A DNA stretch of 34,775 nucleotides from Methyloceanibacter methanicus (GTDB taxonomy: Bacteria > Pseudomonadota > Alphaproteobacteria > Rhizobiales > Methyloligellaceae), in the NCBI RefSeq assembly GCF_001723285.1, contig NZ_LPWG01000008.1, positions 1 through 34,775 on the forward strand, written 5' to 3'. The notes under the pieces are model-generated. The model was not told where the DNA came from. It did no database searches and worked only from the letters and a program-made list of their open reading frames with translations. Made by a program: the position numbers and the translations under genes. Below are positions 24,717 to 33,721 of this stretch, piece after piece. The first letter of the stretch is position 1. Each line of letters begins with the position of its first letter.

Positions 24717-24762
24717 CCGCAAAGCCGTAGCATTGAAAGCACATTCTTGAGGGCAAGCTCAG

Positions 24763-25014
24763 ATGACAAAGTTACTTGCAGGGCTTTGCACCGGTTTTCT
24801 GCTGGTCGGGTTAGGATTGGCTCCGACACCGGTTCACGCTCAGGACGAGGCCGCCGGTGACAGCGCCACGGCCGCAGACTCAGCGGAAGAGGCTCCCAAG
24901 GAGGAGACCTTCATGGACAAGTTGAAAGAGACCTTCAAGGAAACCACAACGCCAACCGATGAGGAAACGGACGCGATTGGAACGTCGGAAGACGCCGACC
25001 GCGACCTCTATTAG
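24763..25014 (+). CDS. small acidic exported protein
   Basis: An 83-residue protein: signal peptide about 1-26 (APTPVHA), followed by a short Asp/Glu/Ala/Ser-rich mature chain (QDEAAGDSATAADSAEEAPKEETFMDKLKETFKETTTPTDEETDAIG) likely to be disordered with one amphipathic helix (FMDKLKETFKET). No Cys and no known family. Followed by a terminator-like hairpin. Co-directional with the preceding Cys-rich gene, 46 bp away. Confidence 0.65.
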   Translation: MTKLLAGLCTGFLLVGLGLAPTPVHAQDEAAGDSATAADSAEEAPKEETFMDKLKETFKETTTPTDEETDAIGTSEDADRDLY

Positions 25015-25035
25015 TCACACTCGGCGGTTACATTT

Positions 25036-25066
25036 GGCGCGGAGGCGGCTGCCCCCGCGCCGTTTT
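25036..25066 (+). terminator. possible rho-independent terminator
   Basis: GGCGCGG (25036-25042) pairs with CCGCGCC (25055-25061), then GTTTTA. It separates the small exported genes from the DUF1254 gene at 25119. Confidence 0.5.
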
Positions 25067-25118
25067 ACGTTCTAGGCTCACATGGGCGAGACCCACAAAA
25101 GGTCCAAGGAGAAACGTC

Positions 25119-26741
25119 ATGTGCCCCGTTCGTCCCATGCTTGTGGCGAGCATCGCCGCAACCATCACCGCAATCAGCCCCGTCGCCGCGCAGGTTTCCC
25201 AAGAGACTTTGGACTCGCTTTCGACCCCGGACAAACTCGATACCCGGGTCGGTACGTTCGAGTTCAGCGATGGCGTTCCGTCCGAAGCCACAGCAAAGAG
25301 CATTTACGACACCATCGACTTCACCCGAGCGCTGAACGTCTACAACAACAGCTTTCGCGGTGCCTCGGCGCTTGGTCTGAAAAAGGGCTTCGAGAGCGTC
25401 GGCGCCGGCAGCGGCGACATCATCATCTTCGAGAGCCTGATGGACGCCAACTCGCTCTTCCTGACCGCCAACGCCGACACTGTCTATTATCTCGGCTGGA
25501 TCGACCTTTCGGACGGGCCAATGGTGATCGACCAGCCCACTGATGGGCTCGGCGCGATCAACGACATGTGGTTCCAGTGGGTCACCGACGTCGGCAAGCC
25601 GGGACCCGACCGCGTCTTGGCGGCAAATACCTGATCGTCGGCCCGGACTATGACGGCCCGCTCCCCGAGGGTGGCTATTTCGTCGCTCACGCGCGGACCA
25701 ACACGGTGCTCTACGCCATGCGGGCCTCATCGAAAACGGCAACGACCCTAAGCCCGCGGTCGACAACATCAAACAGAACCTCAAGATCTACCTTACAAGC
25801 CGGGTAGCTTCGGCACGCCGATCGCCGAGGCGCTCAAGGGCACGGTCCGGCTCGCCGGCGAGCCCAAGATACCGGACATGAAGTTCATCGACGTAAGCGG
25901 TAAGTCGTTCAATACCATTCCGCCGAGCGACTACGGCTTCTTCGAGATGATCAACGAGAACATCCAGAACGAGCCGGCGACCAGCTATGACGTCGAGCTC
26001 GCCGGGCAACTTGCCGCCATCGGCATCGTGCACGGGAAAAAGTTCGAGCCCGACGAGCGGATGAAGAAGATCCTCTCCGACGCGGCGCGGGCAGGCCAGG
26101 CCTTCGGCCGCGCGCTTCAATGGCAGTACGCGGCGAAACACCCCGAGTGGGCTTATTACGAGGGCTCGCAGTGGGGCGTGATGCTATGGCAGGGCGGCGC
26201 GCTGTTCGAAACGCCGCCACCGCTGTTCGAGGACGGCAGGTTCAAGCCGCTGCCTCCGACCGGCGCTCGTACGCTCGATAGCCGCACGGCCTTTTACTAC
26301 GCGTACACGCTTGACAGCCCGGCCATGATCATGCGGCTTCCGGGCGTAGGCTCGCAGTACCTGATTGGCTTCCGCGATGCGAACGGCAAAGTCTTCGATG
26401 GCGCAAAGACATACAAGGTCGCCCTGCCCAAGGATATCCCGGCTAAGGCCTTTTGGTCGCTTACGCTCTACGACAGCCAGACCCGCTCGATGCTGCAAAC
26501 GCCGCAGAAGTTCCCCCGAGCCGGCAGCCAGAGCTATCCCACCCCGGCGGCCGAGGCGGCGGAGAACGGCTCCACGACGGTCTATTTCGGCCCGGAACAG
26601 CCCGAGGGCGTAGCGCGCGGCAACTGGATACAGACCGACCCAAAAAGCGGCTGGTTCACGATCCTTCGCCTCTACAGCCCGCTCCCGTCCTTCTTCGACA
26701 AGAGCTGGCGGCCGAGCGAGATCGAGATGGTCAATGAGTGA
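25119..26741 (+). CDS. DUF1254/DUF1214 exported protein 2 (three frameshifts)
   Basis: The start at 25119 has AGGAG upstream. Signal peptide about 1-24 (SPVAA). DUF1254 part: IDFTRALNVYNNSFRGASALGLKKGF ... ANADTVYYLGWIDLSDGPMVIDQP ... FQWVTDVGKPGPDRG. DUF1214-like end: PAKAFWSLTLYDSQTRSMLQTPQKFPR ... NGSTTVYFGPEQPEGVARGNWIQT ... FTILRLYSPLPSFFDKSWRPSEIEMV. The WLPAP motif of the other copies is WIQTD here, so this is a divergent subgroup. Single bases are missing near 25615, 25734 and 25792; restoring all three gives one 541-residue chain. The 3' end overlaps the outer-membrane protein gene by 8 bp. Confidence 0.85.
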
Positions 26742-27630
26742 CGGCCAAAAACACGATCCCATGATTGCAAGCTGTCCGGACGGCCGGAGCGCGGGGACCT
26801 GCCTCGCGCTCTTGGCCTCGGCAATGCAGTTTGCAGCACTCGCGTTGCCGGGCGGCGCTGCTTGCGCGAAGGACGACAATGCGGCCTTAGCACAGCAACT
26901 GGCCAATCCGATCGCCGATCTCACAGTCGTGCCGTTTCAGTACGACCTTCTATTGAATGGCGGGCCCGACGGTGACGCGACTGGTTCCGTGCTGACGATT
27001 CAACCGATTATTCCGATTCACCTCAACAAAGACTGGAATCTCATCACACGTACGATCCTGCCGGTGGCGTATGCAAGCGGCATTCCGACAGGCGACTTTG
27101 GCGGACTGGGCGATACGCAGTTCAGCGCCTTTCTGTCTCCGCAGAAATCGGGCGCCGACGGTTTGGTCTGGGGAATCGGCTCGATCGTGAACTTGCCAAC
27201 GGCCACGAACTCAGACCTAGGCACCAGCGAGTGGGGCGCCGGCCCCACAGCCGTTGCGCTCGTTCAGAAAGGGCCCTGGACTGTCGGTGCGCTGGCCAAT
27301 CACCTCTGGACGTTCGATGACGCACCCGCTGGCGCCGCGACCCGCAGCCTCACCACGACCGGCGCTGGGTACGTCGATCAGACCTTCACGCAGCCCTGGG
27401 TGACCTACGGTTGGGGCTCAGGACAGTCCGTCACACTGACATCGCAGACGTCGTATAACTGGAACTCCGACGAATGGACCGTGCCGCTCAATCTCACCTA
27501 CCAGTCGGTTGGCAAACTCGGCGATCAGTCGGTCCAATTTCAGGTCGGGGGGGCATACGCCCCTATCGTGCCGGACGACTATCCAAACTGGGGGCTGCAG
27601 GCCAGCCTCATCTTCCTCTTTCCCAATTGA
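26734..27630 (+). CDS. outer-membrane beta-barrel transporter-like protein
   Basis: A 298-residue protein with a signal-like segment about 20-45 (CLALLASAMQFAALALPGGAACA), possibly with a downstream start at residue 10. The mature chain consists of amphipathic strands: DLTVVPFQYDLLLN, VLTIQPIIPIHLNKDWNLITRTILPVAYA, GLGDTQFSAFLSPQKSG, LVWGIGSIVNLPTAT, WTVGALANHLWTFDD, QTFTQPWVTYGWGSGQSVTLTSQTSYNWNSDEWTVPLNLTYQSVGKLG, and ends LIFLFPN. This matches the MetA/phenol-degradation-type transporter barrels. It overlaps the end of the preceding DUF1254 gene, so the two are made together: an outer-membrane channel tied to a DUF1254 protein. Confidence 0.82.
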   Translation: MSDGQKHDPMIASCPDGRSAGTCLALLASAMQFAALALPGGAACAKDDNAALAQQLANPIADLTVVPFQYDLLLNGGPDGDATGSVLTIQPIIPIHLNKDWNLITRTILPVAYASGIPTGDFGGLGDTQFSAFLSPQKSGADGLVWGIGSIVNLPTATNSDLGTSEWGAGPTAVALVQKGPWTVGALANHLWTFDDAPAGAATRSLTTTGAGYVDQTFTQPWVTYGWGSGQSVTLTSQTSYNWNSDEWTVPLNLTYQSVGKLGDQSVQFQVGGAYAPIVPDDYPNWGLQASLIFLFPN

Positions 27631-27775
27631 GCGCGAAAACGTCGTAGTGCTGGATGTAAGTACCGTATGCGATCCAAAGAAATTGCGAACTCAAGAACGT
27701 AAACGGGCGTTAAACGTCTGCTGAATGCCGGGCTTTGATGAGAATGCAAGACCATCTCTGAAAGGAGAACTACCC

Positions 27776-29211
27776 ATGTTTGAGGTTGAAGCCGCGTTGC
27801 AAAGAACTCAAATCGCATTGCTGCCCGCATGCGTTGCGGCGGTGATGCTGGCTTCGCCGGCGAAAGCCCTCACGTCCGACGAGGCGAAGGCGATCGCCAT
27901 GGATGCCTACATCTACGGCTACTCGCTGATCACCACCGAGGTGACGCGCGTGCAGATGAGTAACGTTCCGAAAGTAGAGGGTCTGCACGCCCCGCTGGGC
28001 GAATTCATCAATGTGCCGAAATATCCTCCGGCGGACTACCGCGGTGTTTCGGCGCCAAACGCGGATACGCTCTACTCCATTAGCTGGCTCGACCTGGCCG
28101 AACCGCAAGTGTTCAGCTATCCCGAGATGGGCGACCGCTACTACATTTTCGAGGTCGTAGATCTTTGGATGACCGACAACGCCAATTCCCCCAGCACCCG
28201 CACCGTTGGCGGCAAGGCGGAAAACTACCTGTTCACCGGACCGGGTTGGAAGGGCACGGTGCCAGAGGGGATGAAACACATCCCGATGAATACCCGGTAC
28301 ATGGTGATGCTCGGCCGCATCTACGCCGACGGCACGGAGAAGGACTACAAGATCGTCAACGCAATCCAGGCCAAGCTCAAGGTGACGCCGCTTTCGGCCT
28401 GGGGAACGGACTACACGCCCAAGGCCCCGGAAGCGACAAGGACCCGGGCTTCTCGATGACGGAGAAGCCGCAGCAGGTCATCCTCGACATGGGGACCAGG
28501 GGCTATTTCGACATGCTAGCCGACCTGATGTGCAAAACCGCTCCCGCGGCGGAACAGGACGCTCCCATTGTCGCCAAGATGGCCGAGATCGGCATCGAGC
28601 CGTGCAAGCCCTTTGACCTCGGTGCTCTCGATAAAGACGTTCAGGATGCGCTCGAAGCGTTACCAAAAGAGGCCTTGGACAAGATCGAGGCCAATCGAGA
28701 CATCACGGGCAAAAAGGTCAACGGTTGGGTCATCACGAAGGGCCTGGGCGAATACGGTACGAACTATTTGAAGCGTGCCGTGGTGGCGGCCTTCGGCTGG
28801 CCTGCGAACCGCGAAAAGGATGCGGTCTATCCCTACACCGAGGTCGACAGCAAAGGCGAAACGCTCAGCGGAGCCAATAAGTACACCCTCACCTTCGCCA
28901 AGGAGCAGACCCCGCCGGTCAAGGGCTTCTGGTCGATCACCATGTATGAGATCGATAACGGCTGGTGGTTCACACCCAACAAGCTGAACAAATTCACGGT
29001 TAGCCCGCGCAACGACCTCGAATACAATGACGACGGTTCGCTCACGCTCTACTTCCAGCAGGAGAGCCCGGGGAAGGACAAGGAAGCCAATTGGCTGCCC
29101 GCGCCCAAGGGCGCCTTCATCCCGATGTTGCGGATGTACTGGCCGCAGGAGTCGGACCCATCGATTCTGGACGGAAGCTGGACGCCTCCAGCCGTCGAGA
29201 AAGCCGAGTAA
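27776..29211 (+). CDS. DUF1254/DUF1214 exported protein 3 (frameshifted)
   Basis: Start ATG follows AGGAGA. The N-terminus MFEVEAALQRTQIALLPACVAAVMLASPAKA is a signal peptide (cut about residue 31). DUF1254: EAKAIAMDAYIYGYSLITTEVTRVQMSN ... SAPNADTLYSISWLDLAEPQVFSYPEMGDRYYIFEVVDLWMTD. DUF1214: NKYTLTFAKEQTPPVKGFWSITMYE ... YNDDGSLTLYFQQESPGKDKEANWLPAPKGAFIPMLRMYWPQ. One base is missing near 28432 (GAAG(G)CGAC); with it the chain is 478 residues. It lies 26 bp upstream of copy 4, its closest relative by eye. The C-terminus (DPSILDGSWTPP) is also the best match for the fragment at 12036. Confidence 0.87.
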
Positions 29212-29237
29212 TTCAACCGTTCACGGAGAACACTGAC

Positions 29238-30653
29238 ATGTTAGCTATTGGAAGCGCATTCCGGCGAATGCGAAACGTCGTTCTGCCCGGTGCCATGGCG
29301 GTGGTCGTGGCCGCGACACCGGCAAAGGCGATCACACAGGACGAAGCCAATGCCATCGCGACCGACGCCTACGTCTATCTCTACTCTCTCGTGACGATGG
29401 ACCTGACGCGGCTTCAGTTCACCAATGTGGACAAGGTCGGGACCTTCTCGGCACCGATGAATGCATTCGCCAACGTACCGACCTACCCCACGGCCGACAT
29501 GACGACCGTGGTGCGGCCGAACTTCGACACCCTGTATTCGGCCGCCTGGCTCGACCTGACCAAGGAGCCGATGGTTGTGTCGATGCCGAGTACGGATGGG
29601 CGCTACTACCTGCTGCCAATGCTGGATATGTGGACCGACGTCTTTGCGTCTCCCGGCTGGCGCACCACGGGTACGGAGGCGCAGACCTTCCTCGTCACCC
29701 CGCCAGGCTGGACGGGCACGGCTCCGGACGGCATGACCGAGTTGAAAGCGTCGACGCCCTATATCTGGATCATCGGCCGCATCAAGACGGACGGCCCGGA
29801 CGACTACGCGGCTGTCAACAAGATCCAAGACGCCATCACGCTGCGGCCCCTGTCTCAGAAGGACAACGCCGACTGGAAGCCGGAGCCGACGAAGATCGAT
29901 CCCGACGTCGAGATGAAGACGCCGCCCAAGGAGCAGGTGGACAACATGTCGGGCGAGAAATTCTTCACCTATGCGGCCGAGCTTCTGAAGCTGCACCCGC
30001 CGCACTTCACCGACCAGCCGATTATCGCGCGTATGGCGCAGCTTGGCATCGAGCCCGGCAAGAGCTTCGACTTCGAAAGGGCTGATCCGGTCGTCAAGGC
30101 GGCGGTGGAGCAGGCGCCGAAGGCTGGTCAAGAGCTGATGGCGTGGAAGCTGCCGAGGCTGGCCGAAGTCGTGAACTATTGGTCGATGAACACCGACACG
30201 ATGGGCGTCTACGGCAACTATTATCTCAAGCGTTCCATCATCACCCAGCAGGGGCTCGGGGCCAACGTGCCGGAGGATGCGGTCTACCCGCTGAATATCG
30301 GCGACAAGGAGGGTAAGCCCCTCGACGGCACGAACAACTACACGATTCACTTCGAAAAGGACGAGATTCCACCGGTAGACGCCTTCTGGTCTATTACGCT
30401 GTACGATCCGAAGGGCTTCCAGGTGGCCAATGCGCTCAACCGCTTCGCCGTCTCGAACTGGATGCCGTTCAAGTACAACGACGACGGCTCGCTCGATCTG
30501 TACTTCCAGAACGAGAGCCCCGGGCAGGACAAGGAAACGAATTGGCTGCCGGCGCCCAAGGGCCCGTTCAACCTGACCATGCGCCTCTACGCACCGAGGT
30601 CCGCTGCACTGACGGGGAAGTGGTCCCCGCCACCCGTAACGAAGGCGGACTAG
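29238..30653 (+). CDS. DUF1254/DUF1214 exported protein 4 (intact)
   Basis: The only uninterrupted copy, 471 residues. Start ATG after CGGAGAA. Signal peptide about 1-31 (VVVAATPAKA). DUF1254 domain about 40-190: EANAIATDAYVYLYSLVTMDLTRLQF, VVRPNFDTLYSAAWLDLTKEPMVVSMP, RYYLLPMLDMWTDVFASPGWRTTG. The helical middle section includes FFTYAAELLKLHPPHFTDQPIIARMAQLGIEPGKSF. DUF1214 domain about 350-465: NYTIHFEKDEIPPVDAFWSITLYDPKGF, NDDGSLDLYFQNESPGQDKETNWLPAPKGPFNLTMRLYAP. It sets the standard length for the family here and ends just before a terminator hairpin. Enzymatic role unknown. Confidence 0.93.
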   Translation: MLAIGSAFRRMRNVVLPGAMAVVVAATPAKAITQDEANAIATDAYVYLYSLVTMDLTRLQFTNVDKVGTFSAPMNAFANVPTYPTADMTTVVRPNFDTLYSAAWLDLTKEPMVVSMPSTDGRYYLLPMLDMWTDVFASPGWRTTGTEAQTFLVTPPGWTGTAPDGMTELKASTPYIWIIGRIKTDGPDDYAAVNKIQDAITLRPLSQKDNADWKPEPTKIDPDVEMKTPPKEQVDNMSGEKFFTYAAELLKLHPPHFTDQPIIARMAQLGIEPGKSFDFERADPVVKAAVEQAPKAGQELMAWKLPRLAEVVNYWSMNTDTMGVYGNYYLKRSIITQQGLGANVPEDAVYPLNIGDKEGKPLDGTNNYTIHFEKDEIPPVDAFWSITLYDPKGFQVANALNRFAVSNWMPFKYNDDGSLDLYFQNESPGQDKETNWLPAPKGPFNLTMRLYAPRSAALTGKWSPPPVTKAD

Positions 30654-30664
30654 CAAAATCAAAC

Positions 30665-30693
30665 GAGGGGTGCCCACTTTGGCGCCCCTCTTA
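30665..30693 (+). terminator. terminator hairpin after DUF1254 run
   Basis: GAGGGGTGCC (30665-30674) pairs with GGCGCCCCTC (30681-30690) with one G-T, 6-nt loop, then TTA. The T-tract is weak. It lies between convergent genes (DUF1254 copy 4 and AraC regulator 3). Confidence 0.55.
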
Positions 30694-30777
30694 CGTCCGC
30701 TATGGGTCAAACCCGATCTCAGCGGGCGCAGCAGCAGGGTCTGATCCGTGCCAAAAGCCGACGCCTATATCTTGCTT

Positions 30778-31794
30778 CTAAGGGCCAGATCGGCAGCGGT
30801 AGCGGCTCGGCGCAAACCCCGTACATCGCTGAAATGCCCGCGAGAAACTCGCTATTTCGCTGTAGCCCAGAGAAAGGGCAATCGCGGTGACCGGCTCAGC
30901 GGACTCGCGCAGGAGGGCGCGCGCGCGTTCCATTCGCGTCTGCTCAACTAGATCTCGGTAGGTATGGTTTTCTTGGGCAAGTTGACGCTGCAATGTGCGT
31001 GGACCGACTCCCAATACTCTCGCCGCACCGTCGAGAGCGACATCCGAGTCCAAGAGCCGCAGCCGGATGACCTCGCGAACGGCTTCGACCTGGTTCCGTG
31101 GGGGGCGTTCGTCTACGAGCTGCCGCAAGTCGCTGAGGGTCACCACTTGGCTGACTTGAATCGGGCGAATTGCCGCGCGGCCCAAAAGGCTCGCCTCGAA
31201 TACCACCGCGTTCGAGGGCATGTTGAAGAAGACCGGCGCTCCAAAGGCGGTCTCGAGGTCGCGCCACCGTCTCGGTCTGGCGTATTCGACCTCTATCCGT
31301 GACGGGACCCACGAGGCACCGAGGTAACGCCGCAGTCCGTTGAGCATCGGCTTCAAAATATGATCGGTGTGATGCCGTCGCCCGATTCCGATCGGTTCGA
31401 TGACGCGATACCCCCACCATACCAAGTCGTCCGACATCTTGATGCTGAATGCGGTGCCGGACTGGTGGTAGGCAATGGCCCGGATCGACCGCGCCAATAG
31501 GCTTCGCACGTCGCCGGCAGCCAGCATGTACTTCACGAACGGGCCGAAATCCTCCGGGCGCATAGCGCTTCCCAACGCGATTCCGAACAGGTCGTCTCCC
31601 ACCTCTCGGGCACCGCGCTCGATCAACGCCATCAGGCTTCGAAGGGGAAGTTTCCGGTTTTGCTCCTCGGCGAGCTCAATCGGCAGGTCTTCCGCGCGGA
31701 AGACGCGGGCAACCGCCGTCGCTCCTCTCTCTGCTTCAAGAAGGCGCGGAAGAGGACCGAGTCCCCGGGCGATAGTGAAGGACGCGGTGGTCAT
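30778..31794 (-). CDS. AraC-family regulator 3, OruR-like (intact)
   Basis: A 338-residue protein with an N-terminal Arabinose_bd domain and a C-terminal AraC domain: VALDGAARVLGVGPRTLQRQLAQENHTYRDLVEQTRMERARALLRESAEPVTAIALSLGYSEIASFSRAFQRCTGFAPSRYR. The ATG at 31794 is preferred over a TTG 11 codons upstream (31827); neither has a strong ribosome site. Divergent from the arylsulfatase gene at 31951 across a 156-bp spacer, so the sulfatase/HAD pair is its likely target. It is convergent with the DUF1254 run. It is the only one of the three AraC genes without a frameshift. Confidence 0.9.
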   Translation of the reverse strand: MTTASFTIARGLGPLPRLLEAERGATAVARVFRAEDLPIELAEEQNRKLPLRSLMALIERGAREVGDDLFGIALGSAMRPEDFGPFVKYMLAAGDVRSLLARSIRAIAYHQSGTAFSIKMSDDLVWWGYRVIEPIGIGRRHHTDHILKPMLNGLRRYLGASWVPSRIEVEYARPRRWRDLETAFGAPVFFNMPSNAVVFEASLLGRAAIRPIQVSQVVTLSDLRQLVDERPPRNQVEAVREVIRLRLLDSDVALDGAARVLGVGPRTLQRQLAQENHTYRDLVEQTRMERARALLRESAEPVTAIALSLGYSEIASFSRAFQRCTGFAPSRYRCRSGP

Positions 31795-31950
31795 CGAAAC
31801 ACGGTGTTGAGGTACCTTTGTCACCAAATATCAAGCGCCAGACAGGATCGAAGGCTATCATTAGTTGTGGGTTGTCGTCGCTGAATTATCGCACTCGCGC
31901 CGTATGATCCGCAGAGGCTCAGGCGACATCCTTGGAAGGACGAAGAAGTA

Positions 31951-33666
31951 ATGCGGAAGATCTCTGTGTGGCGTGCGGCGGGCATCGGTGTTGCCCTGGC
32001 CATTGCGGGAACGGTCACCCCGGCAACAGCTCAAGACAAGAAACCCAACATCCTGTTCATCATGGGTGACGATATCGGCTGGATGCAGCCAAGCATCTAT
32101 CACCGCGGGCTCATGGTCGGCGAGACCCCGAATATAGACCGCATCGGCCGAGAAGGCGCGATGTTTACGGACTACTACGCCGAGCAGAGCTGCACGGCGG
32201 GCCGCACGGCCTTTTTCACCGGCATGCAGCCGGTACGCGCCGGCATGACCCTACCGGAGATCCCCGGCGCACCGTCCTACCTGCAACCCGGTACGCCGGC
32301 GCTGGCCAAGTTTCTGCTCGACCTCGGCTACACGACCGGTGAATTCGGCAAGAACCATCTTGGAGACCACGCAGACTCGCTGCCGACGGCCCACGGCTTC
32401 CAGGAATTCTGGGGCTACCTCTATCACCTCGACGCCATGCAAGGGGTAAGCTTCCCCGACATTAACAAGACGCCGACCGAGCAGGCGGTGGCGCCACCAT
32501 GTAAGAACACGCCTGTCCCAGGTCTCGATCCGGTGCCCGGTGCCATCGATCCGAAAGACGGGATTTGCATGACGCCGCCCCGGCCGGTGCTCCATTGCAC
32601 ATCCTCGGACGGGACTGGGAAGAGCCAGACCTGCAAGGACGAAGGGCCGCTCACCTTGGAGCGCTCGAAGACCGTGTCCGAGGAGATTTCTGCCCAAGTC
32701 ATCGACTTTCTCGACCGCAACGATCCGGAGAAGACCGGTAAGCCGTTCTTTGTCTGGTACAACCCGGCCCGCATGCACATCACCACCGTGCTGTCGGACA
32801 AGTACTACGCCATGGTAGGCGAACCCGGCGGCAAGGATTGGGGCGTCAACGAAGCCGGCATGAAGCAGATGGACGACAATATCGGCTACGTCCTCAAGAA
32901 GCTTGAGGACATGGGTGAGCTTGACAACACCATCGTCGTGTTCACCACCGACAACGGTGCCGAGACCATCACCTTCCCCGATGGCGGCAACACGCCGTTC
33001 CAAGGCGGCAAGCTGACGACCTGGGAAGGCGGTATGCGTGCTCCGGCCGTGGTGCGCTGGCCGGGCCAGATCAAGCCGGGCACGGTAATGAACGACACCT
33101 TCGCCTCGCTCGATTGGCTGCCGACGTTTGTTGAGATTGCCGGAGGCCCCAAAGGCAACGATTTGAAGGCGCAAATCGAAAAGGGCGAATATCCCGGCAT
33201 CGACAAGACCACGCTCGACGGCGTCAACCAGATCGACTACCTGACCGGCAAGTCGGCCAAGTCGGCCCGCGATCATTTTCTGTACTGGTCCGGCAAGGTC
33301 CCGTCGGCGGTGCGGTACAAAAACTGGAAAATGTACTTCGCGATGGTGTCGCAAAGCCCGAGCGGCTTCGTCGCCGGCGCCTTGCCCTACCACTGGACCC
33401 AGGTCGTCAACATCAAACGCGATCCGTTCGAGACGTCCATTGGCGCTCACGAGAAGACGCTCATGGGTGTGGGGGGCGCGCTCGCCGGACCGGTGACGGC
33501 CTACCAGTATGACTGGAACATGCTGCCCATCGGCCAAGCGCTATGGCTCAAGCATCTTGAGACCTACGTCAAGTTTCCGCCGCTGCAGAACCCGGCCAGC
33601 TACAACCTGGATCAGGTCGTGCAGCAGGTGAAGGAAATGAAGACGTCGAGCCACGCGGGCGAGTAG
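31951..33666 (+). CDS. exported arylsulfatase (sulfatase family, CTAGR type)
   Basis: A 571-residue periplasmic sulfatase. Signal peptide about 1-28 (TPATAQ). Catalytic elements visible: metal ligands Asp40/Asp41 (MGDDIGW), the formylglycine Cys81 in SCTAGRTAFFTG, Lys134/His136 (GKNHLGDH), His276 (ARMHITT), and Asp334/Asn335 (FTTDNGAE). The signature is C-x-A-G-R rather than the commonest C-x-P-S-R, so maturation to formylglycine depends on an enzyme not in this window. The middle has an insertion with five Cys (about 184-228). Start follows GGAAGGACG. Divergent from AraC 3; the HAD phosphatase follows after 55 bp. Substrate unknown. Confidence 0.92.
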   Translation: MRKISVWRAAGIGVALAIAGTVTPATAQDKKPNILFIMGDDIGWMQPSIYHRGLMVGETPNIDRIGREGAMFTDYYAEQSCTAGRTAFFTGMQPVRAGMTLPEIPGAPSYLQPGTPALAKFLLDLGYTTGEFGKNHLGDHADSLPTAHGFQEFWGYLYHLDAMQGVSFPDINKTPTEQAVAPPCKNTPVPGLDPVPGAIDPKDGICMTPPRPVLHCTSSDGTGKSQTCKDEGPLTLERSKTVSEEISAQVIDFLDRNDPEKTGKPFFVWYNPARMHITTVLSDKYYAMVGEPGGKDWGVNEAGMKQMDDNIGYVLKKLEDMGELDNTIVVFTTDNGAETITFPDGGNTPFQGGKLTTWEGGMRAPAVVRWPGQIKPGTVMNDTFASLDWLPTFVEIAGGPKGNDLKAQIEKGEYPGIDKTTLDGVNQIDYLTGKSAKSARDHFLYWSGKVPSAVRYKNWKMYFAMVSQSPSGFVAGALPYHWTQVVNIKRDPFETSIGAHEKTLMGVGGALAGPVTAYQYDWNMLPIGQALWLKHLETYVKFPPLQNPASYNLDQVVQQVKEMKTSSHAGE

Positions 33667-33721
33667 ACCCCTTCATGGGCTTTGGGATGGGCGGCCAGGT
33701 TCGTTCACCAGAAGGAGACGC

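Noticed and set aside
29241..30710. Long open frame (489 codons) antisense to DUF1254 copy 4
   Set aside because: High-GC shadow of the sense gene; Arg/His/Val-rich with no family character, while the sense strand has full DUF1254 and DUF1214 motifs.
32251..33537. Long open frame (428 codons) antisense to the sulfatase
   Set aside because: Composition of a shadow frame; the sense strand carries all sulfatase catalytic motifs.
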